In this document: positions 8,657 to 16,793 of the stretch, one piece after another
How positions within the stretch are numbered: position 1 is the stretch's first letter
Layout of the letters: every line of letters begins with the position of its first letter
Origin: Phocaeicola_A sp045545095
GTDB lineage: Bacteria; Bacteroidota; Bacteroidia; Bacteroidales; Bacteroidaceae
Reading direction: 5' to 3'
Assembly (NCBI GenBank): GCA_045545095.1
Contig: JAZQAG010000041.1
Coordinates: forward strand, 62,001-126,000
Length of the DNA stretch: 64,000 bases
Translations under genes and position numbers: made by a program
The notes under the pieces: model-generated
The model's database searches: none
What the model was told of the DNA's origin: nothing
Seen by the model: only the letters and a program-made list of their open reading frames with translations

Positions 8657-10468
8657 TTATGATTTTTGAGAAAACGCCTTGAAGATGGGCGCCGGACGTT
8701 GTGACGTACTGTCGTAACCGAACCAGTAGCCTTGTCCGTCGGGGCCGGTAGGGAGGTGGCAGAGGCGGAGCGACTCGTCATACACACCATACTGCACTTG
8801 CCAATCGGCGGGCGGTTGGAGCCGGCCACGCACCACATGCTCGGCAGGGGTCTTGCGCAGGGACATGCCTGCCTCTATCCATGCAACCGTAGCTTCGGTA
8901 GTGTAAGCGGGATAATGGTCGCGACAGAAGAGATAGAGCAATTCGCCCCGACGCTCGAGGCTCAGGGGTTGGTCGATGTAGTTGTGCGTTGTCAGATAAT
9001 CCAGGAATCGGTGCAGGAAATCCTCCTCATGGATGATGAGCCGACGGGTGAGCGCTTGCCAGGCGACGGTATTGTAATAGGCATCGAGCAGACGCGAAAG
9101 GCGACGAGCCTCCTGCAACTGGGCACTGGTGATGGAGGCCGTCTCCAACACCTCGTATGGAGGAAGTGGAGAATAGCGGATGCCCAACTTCTCCGCATCG
9201 CGCCTCATCAGTGTACCCGGCAGGAGTTTCAAAGACTCGAGTTGTATCTCACCGGCTTGGTAGCCAGCCAAAGTACGGACATCTTCGTAAATCTGTGCAA
9301 GAGTGTAGAGGGGAAGACCGGCAATGAGGTCGGCATGAGTGACCAGATTGGGCAACGAGCAGAGGAAACGGAGGCCATCAAGTGCCTGTTCAAGTGTGCC
9401 CTTGCGACGACTCATGTCCAACACCTCCTGACGAAGGCTCTGAATACCGGCCTCCAAATGGAGCAAACCATCGGGAAGGGTGGCCAGCACATCGCGCACC
9501 GATAGGGGAAGAAGTGCCGGATGTATCTCCAAATGGAAGCGCAAATGGGGATGAAACTCGGCAAACAGGTGCATCAGTTCGATGGCTTGACGGGGATGGA
9601 AGTTGAACGTACGGTCGAGGACACGCACATCGCGGATACCGCGCTCACGGATGCGGACGAGCCTCCTGCGGATTTCGCCAATAGGGAGCATACGGATAGG
9701 GTCGCCCACTCCACTGACACAAAAGGCACAGGTATTGAAACACCCACGGGTGGTCTCCACCTGCACAAAGGGCTTGTCCCACGTGAACAGAGGACTCTCT
9801 TCGGGAGGAAGCAACTTGTCGAAGGTCATCACGCGGGCAAGACCACCGTCATGGTATGCTTTGTGAGGAGTTATCGCTTCGCTTCCTTCAGGAGTGTAGG
9901 AGTGTAGGAGTGACGCTTCGCTTAGGAGTGCAGACGAATGTCTTTCTCCTGATGTCAGCTTTATGCAAGCAGAAGTATCGTCTACACTCCTACACTCCTG
10001 CCTCCTACACTCCTCAGAGAAAACTCCCTTTAACTCCTTAAAATAACACACCCCCTCAATCTCCGCCCACTTCTCTGGTTCATCCCAAACATTGAGCCAA
10101 CGGGCAAAACTCTCTTCGCCTTCGCCACGAAATACTGCATCCACCTCAGGATGTTGGCGAAGGTAAGCCTCATTATCACCCAAGAACTCGGGGCCTCCCA
10201 ACACCACCTTCACACGGGGCATGAGTGCCTTTGCCCGCCCAATGACATGAAGGAGTTGTTCGTGCGTGAAGAGCCATGCCGTGGCGGCAATCACATCGGG
10301 GCGATGGGCATAGATGGCATCGACGGTTGTGCCCACGGATTCGTTGTTCGTAGTGCGCACCACTTCCCACTCCACATCCGTACGATGCATTACCTGGGCA
10401 TGAAGTGCCGGCAAAGCCAAAGAGCTATGAGCATATGAGCAATTAAGGTCTATCCAAAGTAGTTTCAT
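8657..10468 (-). CDS. B12-binding domain radical SAM protein (DUF4080-like C terminus)
   Basis: This 603-aa protein has an N-terminal cobalamin-binding-like domain (about 1-140: LWIDLNCSYAHSSLALPALH, later VVLGGPEF and VFRGEGEESF). A radical SAM core follows, with CxxxCxxC at C243, C247 and C250 (TTRGCFNTCAFC) binding a [4Fe-4S] cluster. The C-terminal ~200 residues match the region called DUF4080. The reaction is unknown. Residues about 143-200 form an odd low-complexity insertion between the two domains, encoded by repetitive DNA (9867-10046) that also occurs in the upstream intergenic region, yet the frame is intact. Confidence 0.85.
   Translation of the reverse strand: MKLLWIDLNCSYAHSSLALPALHAQVMHRTDVEWEVVRTTNNESVGTTVDAIYAHRPDVIAATAWLFTHEQLLHVIGRAKALMPRVKVVLGGPEFLGDNEAYLRQHPEVDAVFRGEGEESFARWLNVWDEPEKWAEIEGVCYFKELKGVFSEECRRQECRSVDDTSACIKLTSGERHSSALLSEASLLHSYTPEGSEAITPHKAYHDGGLARVMTFDKLLPPEESPLFTWDKPFVQVETTRGCFNTCAFCVSGVGDPIRMLPIGEIRRRLVRIRERGIRDVRVLDRTFNFHPRQAIELMHLFAEFHPHLRFHLEIHPALLPLSVRDVLATLPDGLLHLEAGIQSLRQEVLDMSRRKGTLEQALDGLRFLCSLPNLVTHADLIAGLPLYTLAQIYEDVRTLAGYQAGEIQLESLKLLPGTLMRRDAEKLGIRYSPLPPYEVLETASITSAQLQEARRLSRLLDAYYNTVAWQALTRRLIIHEEDFLHRFLDYLTTHNYIDQPLSLERRGELLYLFCRDHYPAYTTEATVAWIEAGMSLRKTPAEHVVRGRLQPPADWQVQYGVYDESLRLCHLPTGPDGQGYWFGYDSTSQRPAPIFKAFSQKS
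9867..10046. repeat. Repeat element inserted in frame inside the radical SAM gene
   Basis: Copies of AGGAGTGTAGGAGTG near 9890-9912 face inverted copies (CTACACTCCTACACTCCT) near 9983-10015, and the inner end carries GGAGTTATCGCTTCGCT (9867-9883). The same 17-mer occurs in the intergenic gap at 10526-10542. The element codes for residues about 143-200 without stops and keeps the frame. Confidence 0.7.
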
Positions 10469-10486
10469 GATTCTTTTTTAAATTTA

Positions 10487-10637
10487 TTAAGGAGTTAAAG
10501 GAGTTATCACTCGTTCCACTCGTTAGGAGTTATCGCTTCGCTGGGAGTTAAAGCCAAATGTCTTGCAGGTGACGAGTTTTGTGCCGCATGGCTTACTTGT
10601 AGCTCGTAGCTTGTCACTCGTAGCTTTACTATTGGCT
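10487..10637. repeat. Intergenic repeat related to the element inside the radical SAM gene
   Basis: The gap between the GNAT gene and the radical SAM gene holds multiple GGAGTTA words, the 17-mer GGAGTTATCGCTTCGCT (10526-10542), and ACTTGTAGCTCGTAGCT (10595-10611). The latter is repeated exactly at 42639-42655 upstream of proA. No coding potential is seen. Confidence 0.6.
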
Positions 10638-11183
10638 TTAACTTCTGTTACTTTCCTCCGGCATCGCCTCCCAAAACGAGCGCAACTCGCCCAATACCTC
10701 TTCGTAGTCTTGCAAGGTGAACGTGCCCTCGCCATTCATCAGGATGGTCATATCCACTCCGTCGAACGACTTGCCCACCCCCGTGTCGCGGAAGCCATTT
10801 CGCAAGTAGAAGGCATGACGCCAGCGACGTTGTTCACGATTGTCACACACCGGTTGCTCGGGCGACTCCATATCGAGGATGTTAGCCTTGTCCTTATATT
10901 TTTCCAACAAACGGGTAAGGATTTGCTGGCCTACCCCTTTGCCACGAAGCTCCTCACGCACAGCAAAGTACCAGAACCAATTGAACGACTTGCGAGGATA
11001 GACAATGGTAAAGCCAAGAAACGCACCTTCCTCATAATAGGCGGTAAAGTCGAGGGGCATTTCCGCCATCAAGCGTTTCAAGTCTTCGTATGGAATCTGC
11101 TCCTCCACGGGAAAAGCCGTTTCATAGAGTGAACGCACCTGTGCATCATCGGCAAGCGATGGAGTTATCTGTCTCTCTGTCAT
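10638..11183 (-). CDS. GNAT-family N-acetyltransferase
   Basis: This 181-aa protein has the GNAT fold: a central strand FTIVYPRKSFNWFWYFAVRE, then the acetyl-CoA-binding motif LRGKGVGQQILTRLLEKY, and a late segment RHAFYLRNGFRDTGV typical of the C-terminal part. It would transfer an acetyl group from acetyl-CoA to an amine; the substrate is unknown. A TAnnTTTG promoter lies 27 bp upstream of the ATG. The downstream gap is repeat-rich, so coupling to the radical SAM gene is uncertain. Confidence 0.85.
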   Translation of the reverse strand: MTERQITPSLADDAQVRSLYETAFPVEEQIPYEDLKRLMAEMPLDFTAYYEEGAFLGFTIVYPRKSFNWFWYFAVREELRGKGVGQQILTRLLEKYKDKANILDMESPEQPVCDNREQRRWRHAFYLRNGFRDTGVGKSFDGVDMTILMNGEGTFTLQDYEEVLGELRSFWEAMPEESNRS

Positions 11184-11209
11184 AAGTCAGTTTCATCTGA
11201 AATAGCGAA

Positions 11210-11217
11210 CAAAGGTA
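11210..11217 (-). promoter_or_regulatory. -7 box of the GNAT gene promoter
   Basis: TACCTTTG on the minus strand matches the Bacteroides -7 consensus TAnnTTTG and sits 27 bp before the ATG. Confidence 0.65.
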
Positions 11218-11412
11218 CGAATGTTTTTTCAAAAGCATGCAAAAGCTGACAATTATTCTCCCTTGCGAATTATTAGGAGAACGAACACTTTTTGACACCA
11301 AATCTCTTTTTCGGGAATAAAAAGCAAGAAAAGTTTGATAGTCTTGTACATTTTTAGTTTCTTTGCACTGCATTTATATAAATAAGGTATAATTCTTTAA
11401 TAAATATACATT

Positions 11413-11817
11413 ATGAAGATTTCTCACATTGAGCATCTGGGCATTGCCGTCAAGAGCATTGAGGAGGCCCTCCCTTACTACGAGAACGTATTGGGACTGA
11501 AGTGTTACAACATCGAAACAGTAGAAGATCAAAAGGTACGCACCGCCTTCTTGAAGGTGGGCGACACCAAAATTGAGTTGTTGGAGCCGACAAGCCCCGA
11601 GAGTACTATAGCCAAGTTTATCGAGAACAAAGGTGCCGGTGTACACCACGTAGCCTTCGCCATCGAAGACGGTGTAGCCAACGCATTGGCCGAAGCTGAG
11701 GAAAAGGGCATCCGCCTGATTGACAAGGCTCCGCGTGGAGGTGCTGAAGGTTTGAATATCGCTTTCCTTCACCCGAAATCAACTCAGGGTGTGTTGACAG
11801 AACTTTGTGAACAATAA
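11413..11817 (+). CDS. mce: Methylmalonyl-CoA epimerase
   Basis: This 134-aa single VOC-fold protein begins KISHIEHLGIAVKSIEEALP and contains TKIELLEPTSPESTIAKFI and GAGVHHVAFAIED, with the metal-binding His and Glu residues of methylmalonyl-CoA epimerases. It interconverts the S and R forms of methylmalonyl-CoA, linking the B12-dependent mutase to the decarboxylase. It heads the five-gene set mce-mmdA-mmdD-mmdC-mmdB, which fits the succinate-to-propionate pathway of Bacteroides. The gap to mmdA (202 bp) is filled by a paired inverted-repeat element. Confidence 0.93.
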   Translation: MKISHIEHLGIAVKSIEEALPYYENVLGLKCYNIETVEDQKVRTAFLKVGDTKIELLEPTSPESTIAKFIENKGAGVHHVAFAIEDGVANALAEAEEKGIRLIDKAPRGGAEGLNIAFLHPKSTQGVLTELCEQ

Positions 11818-11826
11818 AAGGAGGCA

Positions 11827-12009
11827 GACCCTCCCTCTGCCCCTCCGCAAGGGAGGGGAGTAAATAGTCAGTAAACTACAAACAGTACTATATGAAAGGG
11901 AGGTTTTCGCTATCTACGGGAGAAAAGATAATAATCAGTTAAATAACAACAAAAACAAGGGACAGAACTTTTCACTCCCCTCCCTTGGGAGGGGCAAGGG
12001 GGAGGGTCC
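11827..12009. repeat. Paired GC-rich inverted-repeat element, copy 1
   Basis: The left arm (11827-11861, starting GACCCTCC and ending GGGAGGGGAGT) and the right arm (11974-12009, its reverse complement, ending GAGGGTCC) flank about 110 bp of AT-rich DNA. Each arm is also internally self-complementary (CCCCTCC..GGAGGGG). It is one of four copies in the window and has a MITE-like layout. Confidence 0.8.
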
Positions 12010-12019
12010 CCATTTATTT

Positions 12020-13573
12020 ATGAGCAAACAATTAGAGAGAATCAAAGAATTGGTAGAGCTCCGCACCAAAGCCCGCTTGGGTGGTGGCGAAAAGGCTATT
12101 GCCAAACAACATGAGAAAGGAAAATATACCGCTCGCGAGCGCATCGCCATGTTGCTCGACGAGGGCAGTTTTGAAGAGATGGACATGTTCGTGACCCATC
12201 GTTGCACCAACTTCGGACAGGAGAAGAAATCATTCTTGGGCGATGGCGTGGTGACCGGTTCGGGTACTATCGACGGACGTCTGGTATATGTCTTCGCACA
12301 GGACTTCACCGTATTCGGTGGATCATTGTCTGAGACCATGGCACAAAAGATTTGCAAGGTGATGGATATGGCCATGAAGATGGGTGCCCCCTGCATCGGT
12401 ATCAATGACTCGGGTGGTGCACGTATCCAAGAGGGTATCAACGCTTTGGCCGGATACGCCGAAATCTTCCAACGCAACATCCTTGCTTCGGGTGTAGTAC
12501 CCCAAATCTCAGGTATCTTTGGTCCTTGCGCCGGTGGTGCCGTATATTCTCCGGCATTGACCGACTTCACGCTGATGATGGAAGGAACATCCTACATGTT
12601 CCTCACCGGCCCAGCCGTAGTGAAAACCGTAACGGGTGAAGACGTGACTCAAGAGCAGCTCGGTGGTGCCAGCGTACACTCAACCAAGAGTGGTGTGACC
12701 CACTTTACCGCACAGACAGAGGAAGAGGGATTGGCCCTTATCCGTGAGTTGTTGAGCTACATCCCCCAAAACAATCAGGAGGAGGCACCGCTCGTAGAGT
12801 GCACCGACCCCATTGACCGTGTGGAAGATGCATTGAACGAAATTATCCCCGACAATCCCAACAAGGCTTACGACATGTACGAAGTCATCGGAGCCATCGT
12901 TGATAACGGCAAGTTCTTCGAGGTACAGAAGGACTACGCCACCAACATCATCATCGGTTTTGCCCGCTTCAATGGCCAATCGGTTGGTATCGTGGCCAAC
13001 CAGCCTTGCCGCTATGCCGGTGTGCTCGATTGTAACGCCTCACGTAAGGGTGCCCGTTTCGTACGCTTCTGTGACGCTTTCAACATCCCCATCGTTTCAC
13101 TCGTTGACGTACCGGGCTTCTTGCCAGGAACCGGTCAGGAGTACAATGCCGTCATCCTGCACGGCGCCAAGTTGCTCTACGCTTATGGTGAAGCCACTGT
13201 ACCCAAGGTGACCGTTACTCTGCGCAAGTCTTACGGAGGTAGCCACATTGTGATGAGTTGCAAGCAATTGCGTGGCGACATCAACTACGCATGGCCCTCT
13301 GCCGAGATTGCCGTAATGGGTGGCTCGGGTGCCGTAGCCGTTCTCTATGCCAAGGAAGCCAAGGAGAAGGAAAATCCTGCCGAATACCTGGCTGAGAAGG
13401 AAGCAGAATACACCAAACTGTTCGCCAACCCGTACAATGCGGCCAAGTATGGCTACATCGACGATGTTATCGAACCGCGAAACACCCGCTTCCGCATCAT
13501 CCGCGCATTGGCTCAGTTACAGACAAAGAAACTGACCAATCCGTCGAAGAAGCACGGTAATATCCCATTGTAA
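12020..13573 (+). CDS. mmdA: Methylmalonyl-CoA decarboxylase alpha subunit (carboxyltransferase)
   Basis: This 517-aa protein is of the acyl-CoA carboxyltransferase family, with crotonase-like N and C halves: GARIQEGINALAGYAEIFQR and GPCAGGAVYSPALTDF in the first, PGFLPGTGQEYNAVILHGAK and YGGSHIVMSCKQL in the second. It moves the carboxyl group of methylmalonyl-CoA to biotin on MmdC. Propionyl-CoA carboxylase beta is a close relative, but neighbouring genes for a sodium pump and the absence of biotin carboxylase favour the decarboxylase. It is cytoplasmic, peripheral to the membrane complex. Confidence 0.93.
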   Translation: MSKQLERIKELVELRTKARLGGGEKAIAKQHEKGKYTARERIAMLLDEGSFEEMDMFVTHRCTNFGQEKKSFLGDGVVTGSGTIDGRLVYVFAQDFTVFGGSLSETMAQKICKVMDMAMKMGAPCIGINDSGGARIQEGINALAGYAEIFQRNILASGVVPQISGIFGPCAGGAVYSPALTDFTLMMEGTSYMFLTGPAVVKTVTGEDVTQEQLGGASVHSTKSGVTHFTAQTEEEGLALIRELLSYIPQNNQEEAPLVECTDPIDRVEDALNEIIPDNPNKAYDMYEVIGAIVDNGKFFEVQKDYATNIIIGFARFNGQSVGIVANQPCRYAGVLDCNASRKGARFVRFCDAFNIPIVSLVDVPGFLPGTGQEYNAVILHGAKLLYAYGEATVPKVTVTLRKSYGGSHIVMSCKQLRGDINYAWPSAEIAVMGGSGAVAVLYAKEAKEKENPAEYLAEKEAEYTKLFANPYNAAKYGYIDDVIEPRNTRFRIIRALAQLQTKKLTNPSKKHGNIPL

Positions 13574-13582
13574 AAAAGAGAA

Positions 13583-13725
13583 GACCCTCCCCCTACCCCT
13601 CCGCAGGGGAGGGGAGTAAAATGTCTTCACACTATAAAATTCTATTAGAGTATGAGAAATATCATTCATAAAATGATGCGCAAAGTATTCACCCCCCTCC
13701 CTTGTGGAGGGGCAGGGGGTGGGTC
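13583..13725. repeat. Paired GC-rich inverted-repeat element, copy 2 (right arm inside mmdD)
   Basis: The left arm is 13583-13617 and the right arm 13691-13725, reverse complements of the same family as copy 1. The right arm is translated as part of the mmdD leader (FTPLPCGGAGGGS), so the element overlaps the start of the gene. Confidence 0.8.
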
Positions 13726-14710
13726 TTTCCTCCTCCTTCTCATCCTGTCACTTGTAGGTTTCACCTCTTGCAACAATCAGGAAAACGGCACTTCAAAGGT
13801 TGTACTGAACGAAGTGCTCTCATTGAATAAAAACAACTTCCAAGATGACTACGGTGTACACAATGCATGGATTGAAGTGTTCAACAAATCCTATGGTACG
13901 GTAGATATTGCCGGATACAAGCTGGCTGTCTATAACGGCACAGGCGACACGGTTATCTACAATGTCCCCAAAGGCGATGTGTTGACTAAAATCAAGCCTC
14001 GCCAACACGCTTTGTTCTGGGCCGACGGTGAACCTAACCGTGGCACTTTCCACACCATTTGTACATTGGACTCCATTGGAGGCAATTGGGTAGGACTCTA
14101 TGACAATGGAGGCAAACTTATTGACGAAATAGAGGTTCCGACCCTCGAAGCAGACCACTCGTATGCACGTCTGGACGATGCTAATTCCAAATGGGTGGTG
14201 AAAGGTGGAGACAATGCCAGCAGCTACGTGACACCAAGCACCAACAACATGACCATAGAGAAAAATGAAAAGCAAGAGAAGTTTGCCCAACAAGACGCAG
14301 ACGGAGTCGGTATGGCCATCACTGCCATGTCGGTGGTTTTTATGGGATTAATAATCCTATACATTTCATTCAGATTGTTGTTGAAGCCACTCTTAACATT
14401 CCTCCAATGGATTACAAATAAAGTCCAATTGTTACTGAAGCCGCTTGCAGGTTTCTTCCAATGGACTAAGAACGCTATTGTCTGCATCTTCAAGAGAAAA
14501 GACAGGAACAATAAAAATAACCTAACTGAAACAATGACAGAAAATCAACCTATCTCCAAGACCGAAAGTAAGGAGGAAGAAGTTTATGCCGCTATCGCCA
14601 TGGCCCTGCACGAAGAGATGAACAACGTGCATGACATCGAATCGGGCATACTTACCATCAACCGCTGTACCTCGGCATGGAATGCCAAGCACTTGATGCT
14701 GAGAAAATAG
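13652..14710 (+). CDS. mmdD: OadG-type decarboxylase subunit fused to a lamin-tail domain
   Basis: This 352-aa lipoprotein-like protein has a hydrophobic leader ending LSLVGFTSC. A lamin-tail domain follows (about 48-205: VVLNEVLSLNKNNFQD, NAWIEVFNKS, IAGYKLAVYN). A single membrane helix (about 225-247, MAITAMSVVFMGLIILYISF) and a charged cytoplasmic tail complete the OadG/gamma layout. The OadG part holds the alpha and beta subunits of the Na+-pumping complex together. A short tandem duplication follows the helix (LLLKPLLTFLQW / LLLKPLAGFFQW). The leader is partly encoded by a repeat arm, so the start among Met codons 1, 8 and 9 is uncertain. Confidence 0.8.
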   Translation: MRNIIHKMMRKVFTPLPCGGAGGGSFLLLLILSLVGFTSCNNQENGTSKVVLNEVLSLNKNNFQDDYGVHNAWIEVFNKSYGTVDIAGYKLAVYNGTGDTVIYNVPKGDVLTKIKPRQHALFWADGEPNRGTFHTICTLDSIGGNWVGLYDNGGKLIDEIEVPTLEADHSYARLDDANSKWVVKGGDNASSYVTPSTNNMTIEKNEKQEKFAQQDADGVGMAITAMSVVFMGLIILYISFRLLLKPLLTFLQWITNKVQLLLKPLAGFFQWTKNAIVCIFKRKDRNNKNNLTETMTENQPISKTESKEEEVYAAIAMALHEEMNNVHDIESGILTINRCTSAWNAKHLMLRK

Positions 14711-14720
14711 AAGAAGAAGG

Positions 14721-14849
14721 GGACCCTCCCCCTTACCCCTCCACAAGGGAGGGGAGCAGATAGAATCTATAAATATCAGACAGTATTAACAAACGACTCA
14801 CCAAAGTATTCACTCCCCTCCATACAGGGAGGGGCAAGGGGGTGGGTCC
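14721..14849. repeat. Paired GC-rich inverted-repeat element, copy 3
   Basis: The left arm 14721-14756 and right arm 14812-14849 are reverse complements of the same GGACCCTCCCCC family, flanking an AT-rich spacer. The element fills the mmdD-mmdC gap. The sequence CAAAGTATTCAC just before the right arm is shared with copy 2. Confidence 0.8.
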
Positions 14850-14863
14850 AAAGAAAAAAAGAT

Positions 14864-15280
14864 ATGAAAGAGTATAAATATACCATCAACGGTAACGAAT
14901 ACAAAGTTACCATCGGAGAGATTGAAGGCAACATTGCCAATGTAGAAGTAAACGGCACTGCCTACAAGGTAGAAATGGAACAAAAAGCCGAAGAAGCAAA
15001 GCCCGTTGCACGTCCTGTAGCACGTCCGGCGGCAACTCCGGCTGCCCGTCCGGCAACAAACACAGGCAAATCAGCCGTGAAGAGTCCGCTCCCCGGTGTC
15101 ATTCTCGACATCAAGGTGAATGTAGGCGACACCGTAAAACGTGGCCAGACGGTCCTCATCCTCGAAGCCATGAAGATGGAAAACAACATCAACGCCGACA
15201 AGGATGGAAAGATTACAGCCATCAATGTGAAGGCTGGCGAATCTGTGCTTGAAGGCACTGATCTGGTAGTTATCGAATGA
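14864..15280 (+). CDS. mmdC: Biotin carboxyl carrier subunit of methylmalonyl-CoA decarboxylase
   Basis: This 138-aa protein has an N-terminal ~40-residue beta segment, a flexible Ala-Pro-Arg linker (VARPVARPAATPAARPAT, about 48-65) and a C-terminal biotinyl domain with LEAMKMEN. K104 is the expected biotinylated lysine. It carries carboxybiotin from MmdA to the membrane subunit MmdB. Length and domain order match the carrier subunits of Na+-translocating decarboxylases. The start ATG follows the repeat element by 14 bp. Confidence 0.93.
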   Translation: MKEYKYTINGNEYKVTIGEIEGNIANVEVNGTAYKVEMEQKAEEAKPVARPVARPAATPAARPATNTGKSAVKSPLPGVILDIKVNVGDTVKRGQTVLILEAMKMENNINADKDGKITAINVKAGESVLEGTDLVVIE

Positions 15281-15287
15281 TAATCGC

Positions 15288-15377
15288 CCACGGATTACAC
15301 TGAAAAACAAAAGACACAGAGTTCCTTGGAATAAAAAAAGAATCAGTGTAACTCTGTTTTATCTGTTTCATCCGTGG
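15288..15377. repeat. Intergenic inverted repeat (CCACGGATTACACTGA type)
   Basis: CCACGGATTACACTGA (15288-15303) is matched by TCAGTGTA (15343-15350) and ATCCGTGG (15370-15377), and ACAGAGTT (15316-15323) by AACTCTGT (15350-15357). The RNA could fold in two alternative ways. It lies between mmdC and mmdB and looks like another dispersed intergenic repeat. Confidence 0.65.
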
Positions 15378-15406
15378 CCCATTTTTAACTCATAAACTAA
15401 AACATT

Positions 15407-16567
15407 ATGGGAGAATTTATTAATTTCTTAGGAAACAACCTCGCGGATTTCTGGACGTACACAGGTTTTGCCAATGCAACACCGGGACACCTCATCATGA
15501 TTCTCGTAGGTCTGTTCTTTATCTACTTGGCCGTTGCCAAAGAGTTCGAGCCTATGTTGCTTATCCCTATCGGTTTCGGTATCCTCATCGGCAACATTCC
15601 GTTCAACACGGAAGCAGGTCTCAATGTCGGCATCTATGAAGAAGGTTCTGTGCTCAACATCCTCTATCAAGGTGTGACCTCCGGTTGGTATCCGCCACTC
15701 ATATTCTTAGGCATCGGTGCCATGACCGACTTCTCTGCACTCATCTCCAATCCCAAGTTATTACTCATCGGAGCTGCCGCCCAATTCGGAATCTTCGGTG
15801 CTTACATGATTGCCATGGCCATCGGATTTGAACCGAGCGAGGCCGGAGCCATCGCCATCATCGGTGGAGCCGACGGCCCGACGGCCATCTTCCTTTCATC
15901 AAAGCTTGCGCCCAGCCTAATGGGAGCCATTGCCGTAAGTGCCTACTCCTACATGGCTCTTGTTCCGGTTATCCAACCACCCATCATGCGCATGCTCACA
16001 ACAGAAAAAGAGCGTCTGATGCGTATGCCGACTCCGCGCAAGGTGTCACACACCGAGAAAGTGATCTTCCCCATCGTCGGCCTGCTCCTCACTTGTTTCT
16101 TAGTGCCGAGCGGTCTGCCCCTATTGGGTATGCTCTTCTTCGGTAACCTGTTGAAGGAGTCGGGTGTGACACGCCGTTTGGCAGAGACCGCCCGTGGTCC
16201 GCTGATCGATACTATCACCATCCTGCTCGGTGTCACTGTAGGTGCTTCCACTCAAGCCAGCGAATTCCTGACTATGGACAGTGTACTCATCTTTGCCCTC
16301 GGTGCCTTGTCATTCATTATTGCCACCACATCGGGCGTGCTGTTCGTCAAGCTGTTCAACCTGATATTGCCGAAGCACAAGCGCATCAACCCACTTATCG
16401 GTAATGCTGGTGTATCAGCTGTGCCCGACTCGGCTCGTATCAGTCAAAGCGTCGGTCTCGAATACGACCCTACCAACTACCTGCTCATGCACGCCATGGG
16501 TCCCAACGTGGCAGGTGTTATCGGTTCGGCCGTAGCAGCCGGTATCCTACTCGGATTCTTGATGTAA
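15407..16567 (+). CDS. mmdB: Na+-translocating decarboxylase beta subunit
   Basis: This 386-aa polytopic inner-membrane protein of the OadB/MmdB family contains the conserved segments GIGAMTDFSALISNPKLL, GGADGPTAIFLSS and NAGVSAVPDSARISQ. It decarboxylates carboxybiotin on MmdC and couples this to Na+ export. About ten hydrophobic segments are visible. It is the last gene of the operon; a strong hairpin terminator follows at 16597. Confidence 0.95.
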   Translation: MGEFINFLGNNLADFWTYTGFANATPGHLIMILVGLFFIYLAVAKEFEPMLLIPIGFGILIGNIPFNTEAGLNVGIYEEGSVLNILYQGVTSGWYPPLIFLGIGAMTDFSALISNPKLLLIGAAAQFGIFGAYMIAMAIGFEPSEAGAIAIIGGADGPTAIFLSSKLAPSLMGAIAVSAYSYMALVPVIQPPIMRMLTTEKERLMRMPTPRKVSHTEKVIFPIVGLLLTCFLVPSGLPLLGMLFFGNLLKESGVTRRLAETARGPLIDTITILLGVTVGASTQASEFLTMDSVLIFALGALSFIIATTSGVLFVKLFNLILPKHKRINPLIGNAGVSAVPDSARISQSVGLEYDPTNYLLMHAMGPNVAGVIGSAVAAGILLGFLM

Positions 16568-16596
16568 GAAAATCTTGTATTTTATATCTCTATAAG

Positions 16597-16650
16597 CGCA
16601 GATTATGCGAGATGTTACATTATTGTACATCCGCATAATCTGCGTTTTAG
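16597..16650 (+). terminator. Terminator after mmdB
   Basis: CGCAGATTATGCG (16597-16609) pairs perfectly with CGCATAATCTGCG (16632-16644), with an inner GATGT/ACATC pair and a following TTTT. Confidence 0.8.
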
Positions 16651-16725
16651 TTCAATGGCCTGACTAATGATGATATTTTTTGCTAAGTTTTTCATAAATC
16701 CTTTTTACATTTCGCAAATTAGCAC

Positions 16726-16733
16726 TATTTTTG
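16726..16733 (+). promoter_or_regulatory. -7 box of the nfn gene promoter
   Basis: TATTTTTG matches TAnnTTTG and lies 60 bp before the ATG of the fused Nfn gene. Confidence 0.6.
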
Positions 16734-16793
16734 CATATTCTTTAGCAATTTGAAAGTAAAACAGAGAATCTAAAAAACAAAAAGAATATAGCT

